Of a DNA stretch of 64,000 nucleotides, positions 55,265 to 64,000 are shown in pieces. A program made the position numbers and the translations under genes. Each line of letters opens with the position of its first letter. Positions within the stretch are counted from its first letter, which is position 1. The stretch spans positions 124,001-188,000 of the forward strand of contig NZ_BOOQ01000009.1 of NCBI RefSeq assembly GCF_016863315.1, in the 5' to 3' direction. Below the pieces are notes generated by a model. That model was not told where the DNA came from. It ran no database searches and saw only the letters and a program-made list of their open reading frames with translations. This DNA is from Planotetraspora silvatica. GTDB taxonomy: Bacteria > Actinomycetota > Actinomycetes > Streptosporangiales > Streptosporangiaceae.

Positions 55265-55503
55265 AGGCCGGCCATGGCCGTTGGTTTAGCCCCACGTGCA
55301 ACCTCGTTTGGTCTGAAACCGCGTATGTAGGCCGTACGGGTTTTGAACGGCTGGCACGGCTCCTTCGCGAGCCTTGGCGGAATGGGTCCGCATCTGGGTG
55401 GGTGCGACAGAGGTGGCCCTCGGCCCTGGGTGCCACGCTCCGGCGGGCTGTGCCCCGTGGGGGGCACGGATACCCGGCCGAGCGCGGCACTCAGGCGTGG
55501 GCC

Positions 55504-57174
<1,671 letters not shown>

Positions 57175-57242
57175 CCTCGGTCCCTTGCGTCATCGCGTTT
57201 TCCCCACAGCGTACGGCTCTGCCGGCGCGGTTCCGCTTCGCC

Positions 57243-57290
57243 CTTCTTTTGATCGAATTTATACGTCAATAAGGTCATAAAACGGGATAA
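57243..57290. promoter_or_regulatory. AT-rich divergent promoter region
   Basis: A 48-bp island much richer in A+T than its surroundings lies between the class I fumarase (minus) and the 48-aa small gene (plus). It contains GATAAT on the plus strand and TTGACG and TATAAA on the minus strand, but no pair with ideal spacing could be fixed. It probably supplies both promoters. Confidence 0.45.
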
Positions 57291-57318
57291 TTAGCCCTGA
57301 TGGCATGAGGGGGAGGCC

Positions 57319-57465
57319 ATGGGGACCGAAGTCATGATGATGATCTTCTTCGGTGCGGGGATCATGGTCGCGCTGGCGTTCTCGCTGCTCGCGATCGTTC
57401 TGCACGAGATCCGCGACGAGCGTTCGAACCGGTCGTCCGAAGTCCGAGCGAAATCCCGGCGATGA
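57319..57465 (+). CDS. Small membrane protein, 48 aa
   Basis: ATG 57319 is preceded by GGGGGAGG at good distance. The product has one transmembrane helix (about 6-29, MMMIFFGAGIMVALAFSLLAIVL, here split as MMMIFFGAG and MVALAFSLLAIVL) and a charged cytosolic tail (RDERSNRSS...KSRR). It ends inside the 3' part of the convergent EamA gene (104-base overlap). Ribosome site, helix and tail charge support it; function unknown. Confidence 0.58.
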   Translation: MGTEVMMMIFFGAGIMVALAFSLLAIVLHEIRDERSNRSSEVRAKSRR

Positions 57466-58327
57466 CGACGGCCGCGCCGGCGAGGTCCGGCGCCGACGGC
57501 AGGCCCAGGCCGAGGACCACCGAGGTGCTGATCGCGCCGACCGGGATCATCCCGGCGAACAGTCCGGCGCGGTCGGCGCCGAGCCGGGGCAGCGAGTCGT
57601 ACCAGAGGAAGAACGCCACCGTGGTCACGATGAGGGACAGATAGCCCAGCCCCAGCGCCTCGGGGATCGTCGGCATCCTGAACATGGCCTGCCCGTCCAT
57701 GACGAAGCCGATGACCAGCAGGAACGGGACGGCGAGGGCCGTCGAGTAGGCCGAGACCCGGATCGGGCCCAGCGAGGGCAGCAGGGGCAGCGCGAGGAGC
57801 GAGAAGCAGACCTCGCAGGCGATCGCGCCGAGCGACCACATCAAGCCGGGCAGGTTGCCGCTGCCGAAGCCCGTCGCGAGCAGTGCGCCGGCGACCACGA
57901 CCAGCGCGGCGGCGATCACCCTCGGTGAGGGCAGTGACGGCCCCGACCCCCGTGCGAGCGGGCCGAGGACGGCGAGCGCCAGCGGCACCGTGGCGAGGAC
58001 GGTGCCCGTCAGCGCGGGACTCGACGCCCTGGTGGCCTCGATCACGCACACGTTGAAGATCACCAGTCCGGTCAGGGACAGGCCGCAGAGCAGCCCCCAG
58101 GCGGACGGCCCGAGCCTCGCCTGCCGTACGGGTCCGCGGGCCCTCGCGACGACGAGCAGGATCACGGCGGCGAGCGCATAACGCAGGGCCTGCCCGCCGT
58201 AGAGGGGGTAGCCGCCGATGAGGCCGGAGACGGCGGCCAGCGTGCCCACCATGAACATCGCCGCGGCCGCGCCCGCCGCGGCGGGCATGGTCCGGGGACG
58301 GGGAGAGGTCTCACTGAGGGAAGTCAC
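57362..58327 (-). CDS. EamA/DMT-family transporter
   Basis: 321 aa with ten hydrophobic segments in two EamA repeats (about 20-145 and 160-295). The last 25 residues are an Arg/Ala/Ser-rich tail that lies antisense to the small gene and may be poorly conserved. GTG 58327 is the family-like start; a later ATG is possible. The divergent MocR regulator suggests the exported substrate is an amino acid or vitamin B6-related compound, an inference from partnership only. Confidence 0.88.
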   Translation of the reverse strand: MTSLSETSPRPRTMPAAAGAAAAMFMVGTLAAVSGLIGGYPLYGGQALRYALAAVILLVVARARGPVRQARLGPSAWGLLCGLSLTGLVIFNVCVIEATRASSPALTGTVLATVPLALAVLGPLARGSGPSLPSPRVIAAALVVVAGALLATGFGSGNLPGLMWSLGAIACEVCFSLLALPLLPSLGPIRVSAYSTALAVPFLLVIGFVMDGQAMFRMPTIPEALGLGYLSLIVTTVAFFLWYDSLPRLGADRAGLFAGMIPVGAISTSVVLGLGLPSAPDLAGAAVVIAGISLGLRTTGSNARRGSRAERSRAARTPARP

Positions 58328-58346
58328 GTGTGGAGATGCTAGGAAG

Positions 58347-58381
58347 CCAATGGTTCACTGAACGGGTCCAATCGGGCAGTG
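58347..58381. promoter_or_regulatory. Direct repeats between EamA and MocR genes
   Basis: CCAATGGTTCACTG (58347-58360) and CCAATCGGGCAGTG (58368-58381) are 10/14 identical and start 21 bp apart, two helical turns; a third CCAATGG overlaps the MocR start codon (58392-58398). MocR/PdxR regulators typically bind direct repeats in such divergent gaps. Confidence 0.5.
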
Positions 58382-58394
58382 GAATCGAGTACCA

Positions 58395-59762
58395 ATGGCA
58401 GACCTGCATCTCCCGCTCGACCGGAGCGCGGGCGGGCTCGCCGGGCAGGTCGCCCGCGAGCTGAGAGAGTCGATCCGGTCGGGGCGCCTGGCCCAGGGCA
58501 CCCGCCTTCCGGCCAGCAGGGACCTCGCGAGGGACCTCGGACTGTCGCGCGGCGTCGTCGTCGAGGCCTACGAGCAGCTGGTCGCGGAGGGCTTCCTGGA
58601 GGCGAGGGTCGGTGCCGGGACCCGGGTGGCGGCCGCGCCCAGCCAGACCGCCTCGGTCGCGGGCGACAGGCCCGAGCCGGCCGCGCCGTACTACGGGCAC
58701 CGGCCGACCTCGCCCGACCTGGCGGCGTTCCCCCGCCAGGCATGGCTTGCCGCGATCAGGCACGTGCTCATGACGGTGCCCAACGACGCGCTCGACTACG
58801 GCGATCCCGGCGGCGTCCCGGAGTTGCGCGAGCAGTTGGCTCCGTATCTGCGCCGGGTGCGCGCCGCGGACGCGACCCCGGAGAACCTGGTGATCGTCAC
58901 CGGCATGGCGCAGGGGCTCAGCCTGGTCATCCGCGTCCTGGCGGAGCGGGCGGGGCGCAGGGTGGCCCTCGCCGTCGAGGACCCCACGAGCCCGCGCCAG
59001 CTCCCGCTGCTGGCCCGCGCGGGGGCCGACCTGATCCGGGTGCCCGTCGACGAGGAGGGCATGGTCATCGAGGACCTGGCGGGGACGGGCGCCGAGGTCG
59101 CCCTTCTCACGCCCGCGCACCAGTACCCGACGGGGGTCGTGCTCTCTCCCCGCCGGCGGGCCGAGCTGATCGCCTGGGCGTCGAGGACCGGGGCCGTGGT
59201 GCTGGAGGACGACTACGACGCCGACTTCCGCTTCGACCGCGAGCCCGTGGGCTGCCTGCAGGGGCTCGCCCCCGGCCGGGTCGTCCTGGCGGGCAGCGTC
59301 AGCAAGTCGCTCGCCCCCGGGCTGCGGCTCGGCTGGCTGGTGGCCCCGCCGCACATCGCCGGGTCGGTACGGCGGGCCAGGGGGGAACTCGACCTCGGCT
59401 CTCCCGTCATCGACCAGCACGCGCTCGCCCACCTCGTCGGGTCGGGGGGCTACGACAGGCACCTGCGCCGCATGCGCAGGGAGTACCGGGTGCGCAGGGA
59501 CGCACTGGTGGACGCCCTCGCCGAGCATCTTCCGGAGATCACCGTGCACGGGATCTCCGCGGGCCTCCACCTCTACGCCGAACTGCCGGACGGCAGGCAG
59601 GAGGCCGTCACCGAGGCGGCGAGGGCCGCGGGGCTGAGCGTCGATCCGGTGACCCGGGACGGAGCGAGAAGTCGGTCCCCTGCGCTCGTCATCGGATTCG
59701 CGCGGCTGCCCGCCCACCGCATCCTGCGGGCGGTCGAGGAGGTCGCCGGACGTCTCGGATAG
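58395..59762 (+). CDS. MocR-family regulator (GntR helix-turn-helix fused to aminotransferase fold)
   Basis: 455 aa. GntR-type winged helix at about 8-78 (GTRLPASRDLARDLGLSRGVVVEAYEQL, in parts) and a fold-type I aminotransferase domain from about 100 with PLP lysine Lys304 (SVSKSLAPGLRLGW) and DDYDADF. MocR proteins use PLP or an amino-acid aldimine as effector and generally act on the divergently transcribed gene, here the EamA exporter. Confidence 0.93.
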   Translation: MADLHLPLDRSAGGLAGQVARELRESIRSGRLAQGTRLPASRDLARDLGLSRGVVVEAYEQLVAEGFLEARVGAGTRVAAAPSQTASVAGDRPEPAAPYYGHRPTSPDLAAFPRQAWLAAIRHVLMTVPNDALDYGDPGGVPELREQLAPYLRRVRAADATPENLVIVTGMAQGLSLVIRVLAERAGRRVALAVEDPTSPRQLPLLARAGADLIRVPVDEEGMVIEDLAGTGAEVALLTPAHQYPTGVVLSPRRRAELIAWASRTGAVVLEDDYDADFRFDREPVGCLQGLAPGRVVLAGSVSKSLAPGLRLGWLVAPPHIAGSVRRARGELDLGSPVIDQHALAHLVGSGGYDRHLRRMRREYRVRRDALVDALAEHLPEITVHGISAGLHLYAELPDGRQEAVTEAARAAGLSVDPVTRDGARSRSPALVIGFARLPAHRILRAVEEVAGRLG

Positions 59763-59780
59763 GCCGCCCGGGTCCCTGCC

Positions 59781-60980
59781 TCAGGAGGTGGCGGGCGCCG
59801 TCGCGGCGGGAGCCGTACGAGGCTGGAAACCCCGTGCGAGCAGGATGATCACGGCGGCGAGCACGAGCGGCGCGGTGAAGGCGATCCGGTAGTCGGCGGC
59901 GTCCGCGATGCCGCCGACCAGGGCGGCGCCGACGATGAAGCCCACGTAGTTGAACAGGTTGACCCGCGCGATCGCCACGCCGGTCCCCGCGGGGTCCAGG
60001 CGGCCGGCGGCCGAGAACGACTGGGGGGCGACGACCGACAGGCCGATTCCGGTCAGCGCGAAGCCGGCGATGGCCAGCGGCTCGGAGGGCGCGACGACGA
60101 TCGCGACGAAGCCCAGCGTGGCGACCGCTCCGCCGATCCTGACGATGAAGGCGGGCCCCCACCTGCGGACGGCGAGGTCGCCGCCGATCCTGACGACGAA
60201 CGTGGTCGCCTGGTAGGCGCCGAGCGCGAGCGGCACGACCGCCGCCGACGCGTGCATGACCTTGTCCATGAAGACGGAGCCGAAGTTGGAGACCGACGAG
60301 TCGCCCACGTAGAGGAAGGCCATCGCGAGGCAGAGCGGGATGATCGCCTTCCAGGGGACCTGGGGGCCGGCGTGCGCGGCCTCCACCTCCACGTGCTCCT
60401 CCTCCGGCGTGCAGAGCCAGTTGGAGGCGACCAGTGAGATGACCACGGCGGGTGCCAGGGCGATCGCGAACGTGGCGGGCAGGGCGAGGTCCATGCCGCC
60501 CGCGGCGGACGCCCACAACGCTCCGATGACCGCCGCGGCGCTCCACAGGGCGTGGAAGCCCGTCAGGACGGGCCTGCCGTACCGGCGCTCGACGGTGACG
60601 CCCTGCATGTTCATGCCCGCGTCGACCCCGCCGAGGCTGAGCCCGAACAGGACGTTGGCCGCCACGAGCGTCGGGACGTTGGGGGCGGCGCCGGCCAGGA
60701 CGACCGCGACACACGCGAGCGGCTGGACGAACCTGAGGATCCAGCGGCTGCCGAACCGCGTCGCGAGGCTTCCCGCCACCACGCTGCCGATCCCGGCGAT
60801 GACCGGGACCACGAGCAGCAGGATCGACAACTCGCCGTCGGTGAGCCCGTGTTTCTTCTGCAGCGCGGAGACCTGGGTGAGCAGGGTGGCGAACGTGAGG
60901 CCCTGGACGAAGAAGACGGCGAAGGTGGCGAGACGCGCCCGCCGGTCGCGTGGCTGGGGCACCGCGGCCTCCACGAACAT
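59781..60980 (-). CDS. MFS transporter
   Basis: 399 aa with 12 hydrophobic segments. N-terminal FFVQGLTFATLLTQVSALQKKHGL and the loop TRFGSRWILRF fit a small MFS branch related to YbjJ/fucose-permease-like exporters. It is convergent with the MocR gene (18-base gap). Substrate unknown; no regulator adjacent. ATG 60980 has no clear Shine-Dalgarno. Confidence 0.86.
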   Translation of the reverse strand: MFVEAAVPQPRDRRARLATFAVFFVQGLTFATLLTQVSALQKKHGLTDGELSILLLVVPVIAGIGSVVAGSLATRFGSRWILRFVQPLACVAVVLAGAAPNVPTLVAANVLFGLSLGGVDAGMNMQGVTVERRYGRPVLTGFHALWSAAAVIGALWASAAGGMDLALPATFAIALAPAVVISLVASNWLCTPEEEHVEVEAAHAGPQVPWKAIIPLCLAMAFLYVGDSSVSNFGSVFMDKVMHASAAVVPLALGAYQATTFVVRIGGDLAVRRWGPAFIVRIGGAVATLGFVAIVVAPSEPLAIAGFALTGIGLSVVAPQSFSAAGRLDPAGTGVAIARVNLFNYVGFIVGAALVGGIADAADYRIAFTAPLVLAAVIILLARGFQPRTAPAATAPATS

Positions 60981-61073
60981 GAGGGGGGTTCAAGTTCCGT
61001 CAGACTAGGAGCCGTGGACCATGCGGTCAATGGCCGGGTGATCGACCCCGGGAATCGGTTTAGTCTCGAAGAT

Positions 61074-61730
61074 GTGAGCAGTGAGCCCCGCGCATCCCGG
61101 CTGAACAACCTGCTGTCCGCCTTCCTCGCCTCGCGGAGCCCGGAGGCGGCTCCCGCCGAGGACCTGCGGGCGTCCGACGCGGACCGCGAGCGGGTGATCG
61201 CCGCGCTGACGGACGCGGTCACCGACGGCCGGCTCACCCATCCCGAGCATGAGGAGCGCGTCGAGCAGGCCTACGCCGCCCGGACGCTCGGCGCCCTCGC
61301 CGCACTGACCGCGGACCTGCTCCCGCCGGAAGAGCAGCCGGTCCGCATGGACGGCCGACCGCTGACGGCCTTGTTCCGCAACGAGAGCCGCGGGGGCCGC
61401 TGGGTCGTCCCCTCGCACGTCCCCGTCACGTCCGTCGGCGGCCGGGTCACCATGGACCTGTGCGAGGCCCTGCTCCAGTCACGCCGGGTGGTGGTCCAGC
61501 TCGCGGTCATGGCCGGCACGGTCACGCTGATCGTCCCCGAGGGGGTGCGCATCGTGACCGGCCCGTCGGCGCGCGTGGGTTCCCTGCGCAACGAGGTACG
61601 GCTGCCGCCGGGCGCGACCGGTCACGCTCCGGACGCGCCCGTCATCGAACTGGCGGGATTCGTGTTCGGCGGCAAGGTCGTCGCCAAGTCGCCGCAACGC
61701 CCCAGGAAGGGGCTCTTCCGCCGGGACTGA
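61074..61730 (+). CDS. DUF1707 (SHOCT-like) domain protein
   Basis: 218 aa from GTG 61074. The DUF1707 block LRASDADRERVIAALTDAVTDGRL with HPEHEERVEQAYAARTLGAL lies at about 32-78 (given in parts). A C-terminal beta-helix-like domain (about 110-205) has the repeating VTLIVPEGVRIVTG pattern of DUF2154/LiaF-like domains. There is no membrane helix. TAGTCT lies exactly 7 bases before the GTG and there is no Shine-Dalgarno, so it is probably leaderless. Function unknown; possible role in envelope stress by analogy with LiaF. Confidence 0.82.
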   Translation: MSSEPRASRLNNLLSAFLASRSPEAAPAEDLRASDADRERVIAALTDAVTDGRLTHPEHEERVEQAYAARTLGALAALTADLLPPEEQPVRMDGRPLTALFRNESRGGRWVVPSHVPVTSVGGRVTMDLCEALLQSRRVVVQLAVMAGTVTLIVPEGVRIVTGPSARVGSLRNEVRLPPGATGHAPDAPVIELAGFVFGGKVVAKSPQRPRKGLFRRD

Positions 61731-61827
61731 GGCCCGTCATCGAGCCGCCGGGACTCGTTTCGGCGGCCGGGGCCCGTGGCGGCTGAGGCCTGTGGTGGCC
61801 GAGCCCCGTGGCGGCCGAGGCCCGCCC

Positions 61828-62856
61828 TCAGACCGCCGTGTCGAAGTTGATCGCGCTGTAGGCCCCGAGCTTCCAGAGCCGGTGCTCGCTCTCGATCTTG
61901 CGGATCGTGCCGGAGCGGCCCCGCATGACCAGCGAGTTCGTGACGGCGGCCCCGCCCTTGAAACGCACGCCGTACATCAGTTCGCCGTCGGTGATCCCGC
62001 TCGCCGCGAAGAACACGTCGTCGGAACGGACCAGGTCGTCGGTCGTCAGCACCTGCCCGAGGTCGAGCCCGGCGTCGAGGGCCTTGGCGCGCTCCTGCTC
62101 GTCGCGGGGCCACAGCTTGCCCTGGATGACCCCGCCCAGGCACTTCATCGCGCAAGCCGCCACGATGCCCTCGGGTGTGCCGCCGACGCCGAGCATCAGG
62201 TCGACGCCGGTCCCGGCGCGGGCCGCCATGATCGCGCCCGCCACGTCGCCGTCGGTGATGAACCGGATCCGTGCTCCGGTCTCCCTGATGTCCTTGACGA
62301 TGCCCTCGTGCCGGGGGCGGTCGAGCACGACGACCGTGACATCGGACGGCTTGGCGCCCTTGGCCTTGGCCACCGCCTTGATGTTGTCGGCGACGGGCGC
62401 CTCGATGTCCACCTTGTCGGCGGCCTCCGGGCCCGTGACCAGCTTCTCCATGTAGAAGACCGCGGACGGGTCGTACATGGAGCCCCGCTCGCCCACGGCG
62501 ATGACGGAGATCGCGTTGTTCATGCCGAGGGCGCAGAGCCGGGTGCCGTCGATGGGGTCGACGGCCACGTCGCACTCGGGGCCGGTGCCGTCGCCCACCT
62601 CCTCGCCGTTGAACAACATGGGCGCGTTGTCCTTCTCGCCCTCACCGATCACGACCACGCCTCGCATGGAGACGGTGTTGATCAGTTGTCGCATCGCGTT
62701 CACGGCGGCGCCGTCGGCCCCGTTCTTGTCGCCGCGGCCCACCCAGCGGGCGGCGGCCATGGCGGCGGCCTCGGTCACCCGTACGAGTTCGAGTGCCAGG
62801 TTTCGGTCGGGTGCGTGCTCGCCTGTCGCCAGGGCGGCCGGTACGTGGTCGGACAT
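61828..62856 (-). CDS. glpX: Fructose-1,6-bisphosphatase, class II
   Basis: 342 aa from ATG 62856 (GGAAGGGG upstream). It dephosphorylates fructose 1,6-bisphosphate in gluconeogenesis. The metal site motifs GEGEKD (71-76) and DPIDGT (100-105) and the Li-sensitive phosphatase fold pattern are complete. With pckG at 30 kb it supplies two irreversible gluconeogenic steps. Divergent from a TetR regulator across 139 bp; DUF4245 follows that gene, matching the mycobacterial glpX (Rv1099c)-Rv1100 neighbourhood. Confidence 0.95.
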   Translation of the reverse strand: MSDHVPAALATGEHAPDRNLALELVRVTEAAAMAAARWVGRGDKNGADGAAVNAMRQLINTVSMRGVVVIGEGEKDNAPMLFNGEEVGDGTGPECDVAVDPIDGTRLCALGMNNAISVIAVGERGSMYDPSAVFYMEKLVTGPEAADKVDIEAPVADNIKAVAKAKGAKPSDVTVVVLDRPRHEGIVKDIRETGARIRFITDGDVAGAIMAARAGTGVDLMLGVGGTPEGIVAACAMKCLGGVIQGKLWPRDEQERAKALDAGLDLGQVLTTDDLVRSDDVFFAASGITDGELMYGVRFKGGAAVTNSLVMRGRSGTIRKIESEHRLWKLGAYSAINFDTAV

Positions 62857-62995
62857 CGATCCCCTTCCCGTCTTCAAGAGATCGTAGTTCCCGGGACCGC
62901 CCTTTGTCCGATTGGTCTGGACCTGTTGCCGCAGGTGAGGGGCCATTTGGTCCGGGACTGCCCCAGGGGAGGCAGGGCGGGATATCGTCGCCGTC

Positions 62996-63586
62996 ATGAG
63001 CAGCGACACCGAGCGAACGGTAACAGTACGCACGTCAGAGCGTGGAGCCGCCACGCGGGGTGCGCTTCTCGACGCCGCAAGGGAGATATTCGTCACAAGC
63101 GGTTTCGCCGAGGCCGGTGTGACCGAGGTGGTGGCACGTGCGGGGGCGAGTGTGGGCAGTCTCTACCACCACTTCTCCGGCAAGGCCGACCTCTATCTGA
63201 CGCTCTTCGAGGAGTTCCAGCACCGGCAGACGCAGCGGACCCGGCAGGCGGTCCAAGACGCCAGGACGGCGGGGGAGAACGAGCCGATGCCCCTGTTCCT
63301 CGCCGGGGCGCGGGCCTATCTCGAGGGCTGCCTGACCGAGCGCGACCTCGCCGCGCTCTTCCTGCGGGGCGACGCCCCTCCCGGTTTCGAGGTCATCATG
63401 CGCGACCGGCTCCGCCAGTGGGCCCGGCGGACGGCGGCCCTGTTCGAGCACGAGGACACCCTGGTCATCGTGGTCACCGGCGCCCTGTCGGCGGTCGTGC
63501 AGGAGGTGACCCTCTCCGAGGATCCGGAGGCCGCCCGCAAGCTGGCCGAGGACGCTCTTCTCATCATCGCCCGCACGACCGGGTAA
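62996..63586 (+). CDS. TetR/AcrR-family regulator
   Basis: 196 aa. The N-terminal TetR domain (about 18-66: [23 protein letters not shown] with [13 protein letters not shown]) is clear; the C-terminal ligand domain is generic. No Shine-Dalgarno; TATCGT lies exactly 7 bases before ATG 62996, a leaderless arrangement. It is divergent from glpX and upstream of DUF4245, either of which it might control; no palindrome stands out in the gap. Confidence 0.9.
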   Translation: MSSDTERTVTVRTSERGAATRGALLDAAREIFVTSGFAEAGVTEVVARAGASVGSLYHHFSGKADLYLTLFEEFQHRQTQRTRQAVQDARTAGENEPMPLFLAGARAYLEGCLTERDLAALFLRGDAPPGFEVIMRDRLRQWARRTAALFEHEDTLVIVVTGALSAVVQEVTLSEDPEAARKLAEDALLIIARTTG

Positions 63587-63597
63587 TCTGCGGTTAC

Positions 63598-64000
63598 GTG
63601 GGACGATTCACGCAGGGTTTCTACGGCTACGCATTCGCTCTGTTCGTGTGCCTCGCCGCGGTCGGGCTGTTCCTGCTCGTCACGCCGCAGAGCGGGGAGC
63701 AGCACGTTCCCCGGATCGACTACTCGATCGACCAGGCCAACGCCGTACGTGCCGCGTCGTATCCGATCGAGGCGCCCCGGCAGGTTCCGCCGAACTGGGT
63801 CCCCAACAGCTCGTCGGTCACCCAGAACGGGTCGACCGTGACCTGGCGGCTGGGCTTCGCCACCGGCAAGCAGATGCACGCCCTGGTCGCCCAGAGCAAC
63901 GAGCAGCCCGCGGCCGAGTTCGCCAACCGGATGGCCAACACCGACAAGGTCACCGGAAGTCGTGAGATCAACGGCACGGCCTGGCAGGAACGATTCCGCT
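63598..64000 (+). CDS. DUF4245 membrane protein (3' end outside window)
   Basis: GTG 63598 opens a frame that stays open to the window edge (134 codons). Residues about 5-27 form a transmembrane helix; the outer part has the DUF4245 pattern: IDYSIDQ near 44, PNWVPNSS near 70, WRLGFAT near 85 and the repeated Asn-Gly-Thr-Ala-Trp near the end. Function unknown. TAATCT lies 8 bases before the GTG, so it may be leaderless although it follows the TetR gene closely. Confidence 0.85.
   Translation, partial: MGRFTQGFYGYAFALFVCLAAVGLFLLVTPQSGEQHVPRIDYSIDQANAVRAASYPIEAPRQVPPNWVPNSSSVTQNGSTVTWRLGFATGKQMHALVAQSNEQPAAEFANRMANTDKVTGSREINGTAWQERFR

Noticed and set aside
55011-55330. Plus-strand frames over the low-GC patch
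   Set aside because: They are Trp/Arg/Pro-rich shadows without ribosome sites; the overlapping minus-strand pair is more coherent.
55340-55500. Possible tRNA fragment or integration site
   Set aside because: No cloverleaf with T-loop and acceptor stem could be drawn; only short chance hairpins.

Overview
The window is chromosomal DNA of a high-GC, mycothiol-producing actinomycete. The evidence is the strong G/C third-position bias, the mycothiol conjugate amidase Mca, DUF4307 and DUF4245 proteins, eukaryote-type Ser/Thr kinases, and many leaderless GTG/ATG starts. The protein sequences read like the Streptosporangiaceae (Nonomuraea/Streptosporangium-like); that family call is an inference. 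No rRNA, tRNA, CRISPR array, insertion sequence or replication origin was seen.

The backbone follows, from memory, the gene order of Mycobacterium tuberculosis Rv1075c-Rv1100: SGNH hydrolase, cystathionine beta-synthase and gamma-synthase (0.5-4.2 kb); DUF255 protein, small membrane protein, mca, DUF4307 and greA (19.4-25.6 kb); short cis-prenyltransferase (35.3 kb); PIN-PhoH protein (36.4 kb); fumC (49.8 kb); glpX and DUF4245 (61.8-64 kb). Accessory modules are inserted between these anchors.

0-17 kb: a PQQ-type lipoprotein (cut by the window edge), transsulfuration genes, an MFS pump, a MoxR-type AAA ATPase with its VWA partner, FIST and ROK proteins, a LysE exporter, threonine deaminase, an M1 peptidase, and hppD divergent from an Lrp-family regulator. 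17-30 kb: class A PBP, DUF255 protein, an ABC permease relic, mca, greA, an NlpC/P60 hydrolase, and an MFS-TetR operon under a near-perfect palindromic operator, next to a probable ribbon-helix-helix protein with its own palindrome. 30-36 kb: GTP-type PEP carboxykinase, then the most interesting locus: two tandem TIGR04222-type membrane proteins with Cys/Gly-rich C-terminal tails, each behind a copy of the same 85-bp inverted-repeat module. A DUF692/MNIO-type iron oxidase and a small HvfC-like partner follow and overlap. This looks like a modification system for membrane-anchored Cys-rich tails.

36-45 kb: PIN-PhoH protein behind a highly structured leader; a response regulator-kinase-GerMN lipoprotein operon; a transglycosylase-like protein with a consensus Crp site upstream; a family 2 glycosyltransferase. 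43.3-49.7 kb (minus strand): 3-hydroxybutyrate dehydrogenase, PucR-type regulator, MFS transporter, secreted 3-hydroxybutyrate-oligomer hydrolase-like esterase and alpha/beta hydrolase, a probable operon for using extracellular polyhydroxybutyrate fragments. 49.8-64 kb: fumC, two Ser/Thr kinases, a patch of small orphan genes, a second (iron-sulfur, class I) fumarase, an EamA exporter divergent from a MocR regulator, an MFS transporter, a DUF1707 protein, glpX, a TetR regulator and the start of a DUF4245 gene.
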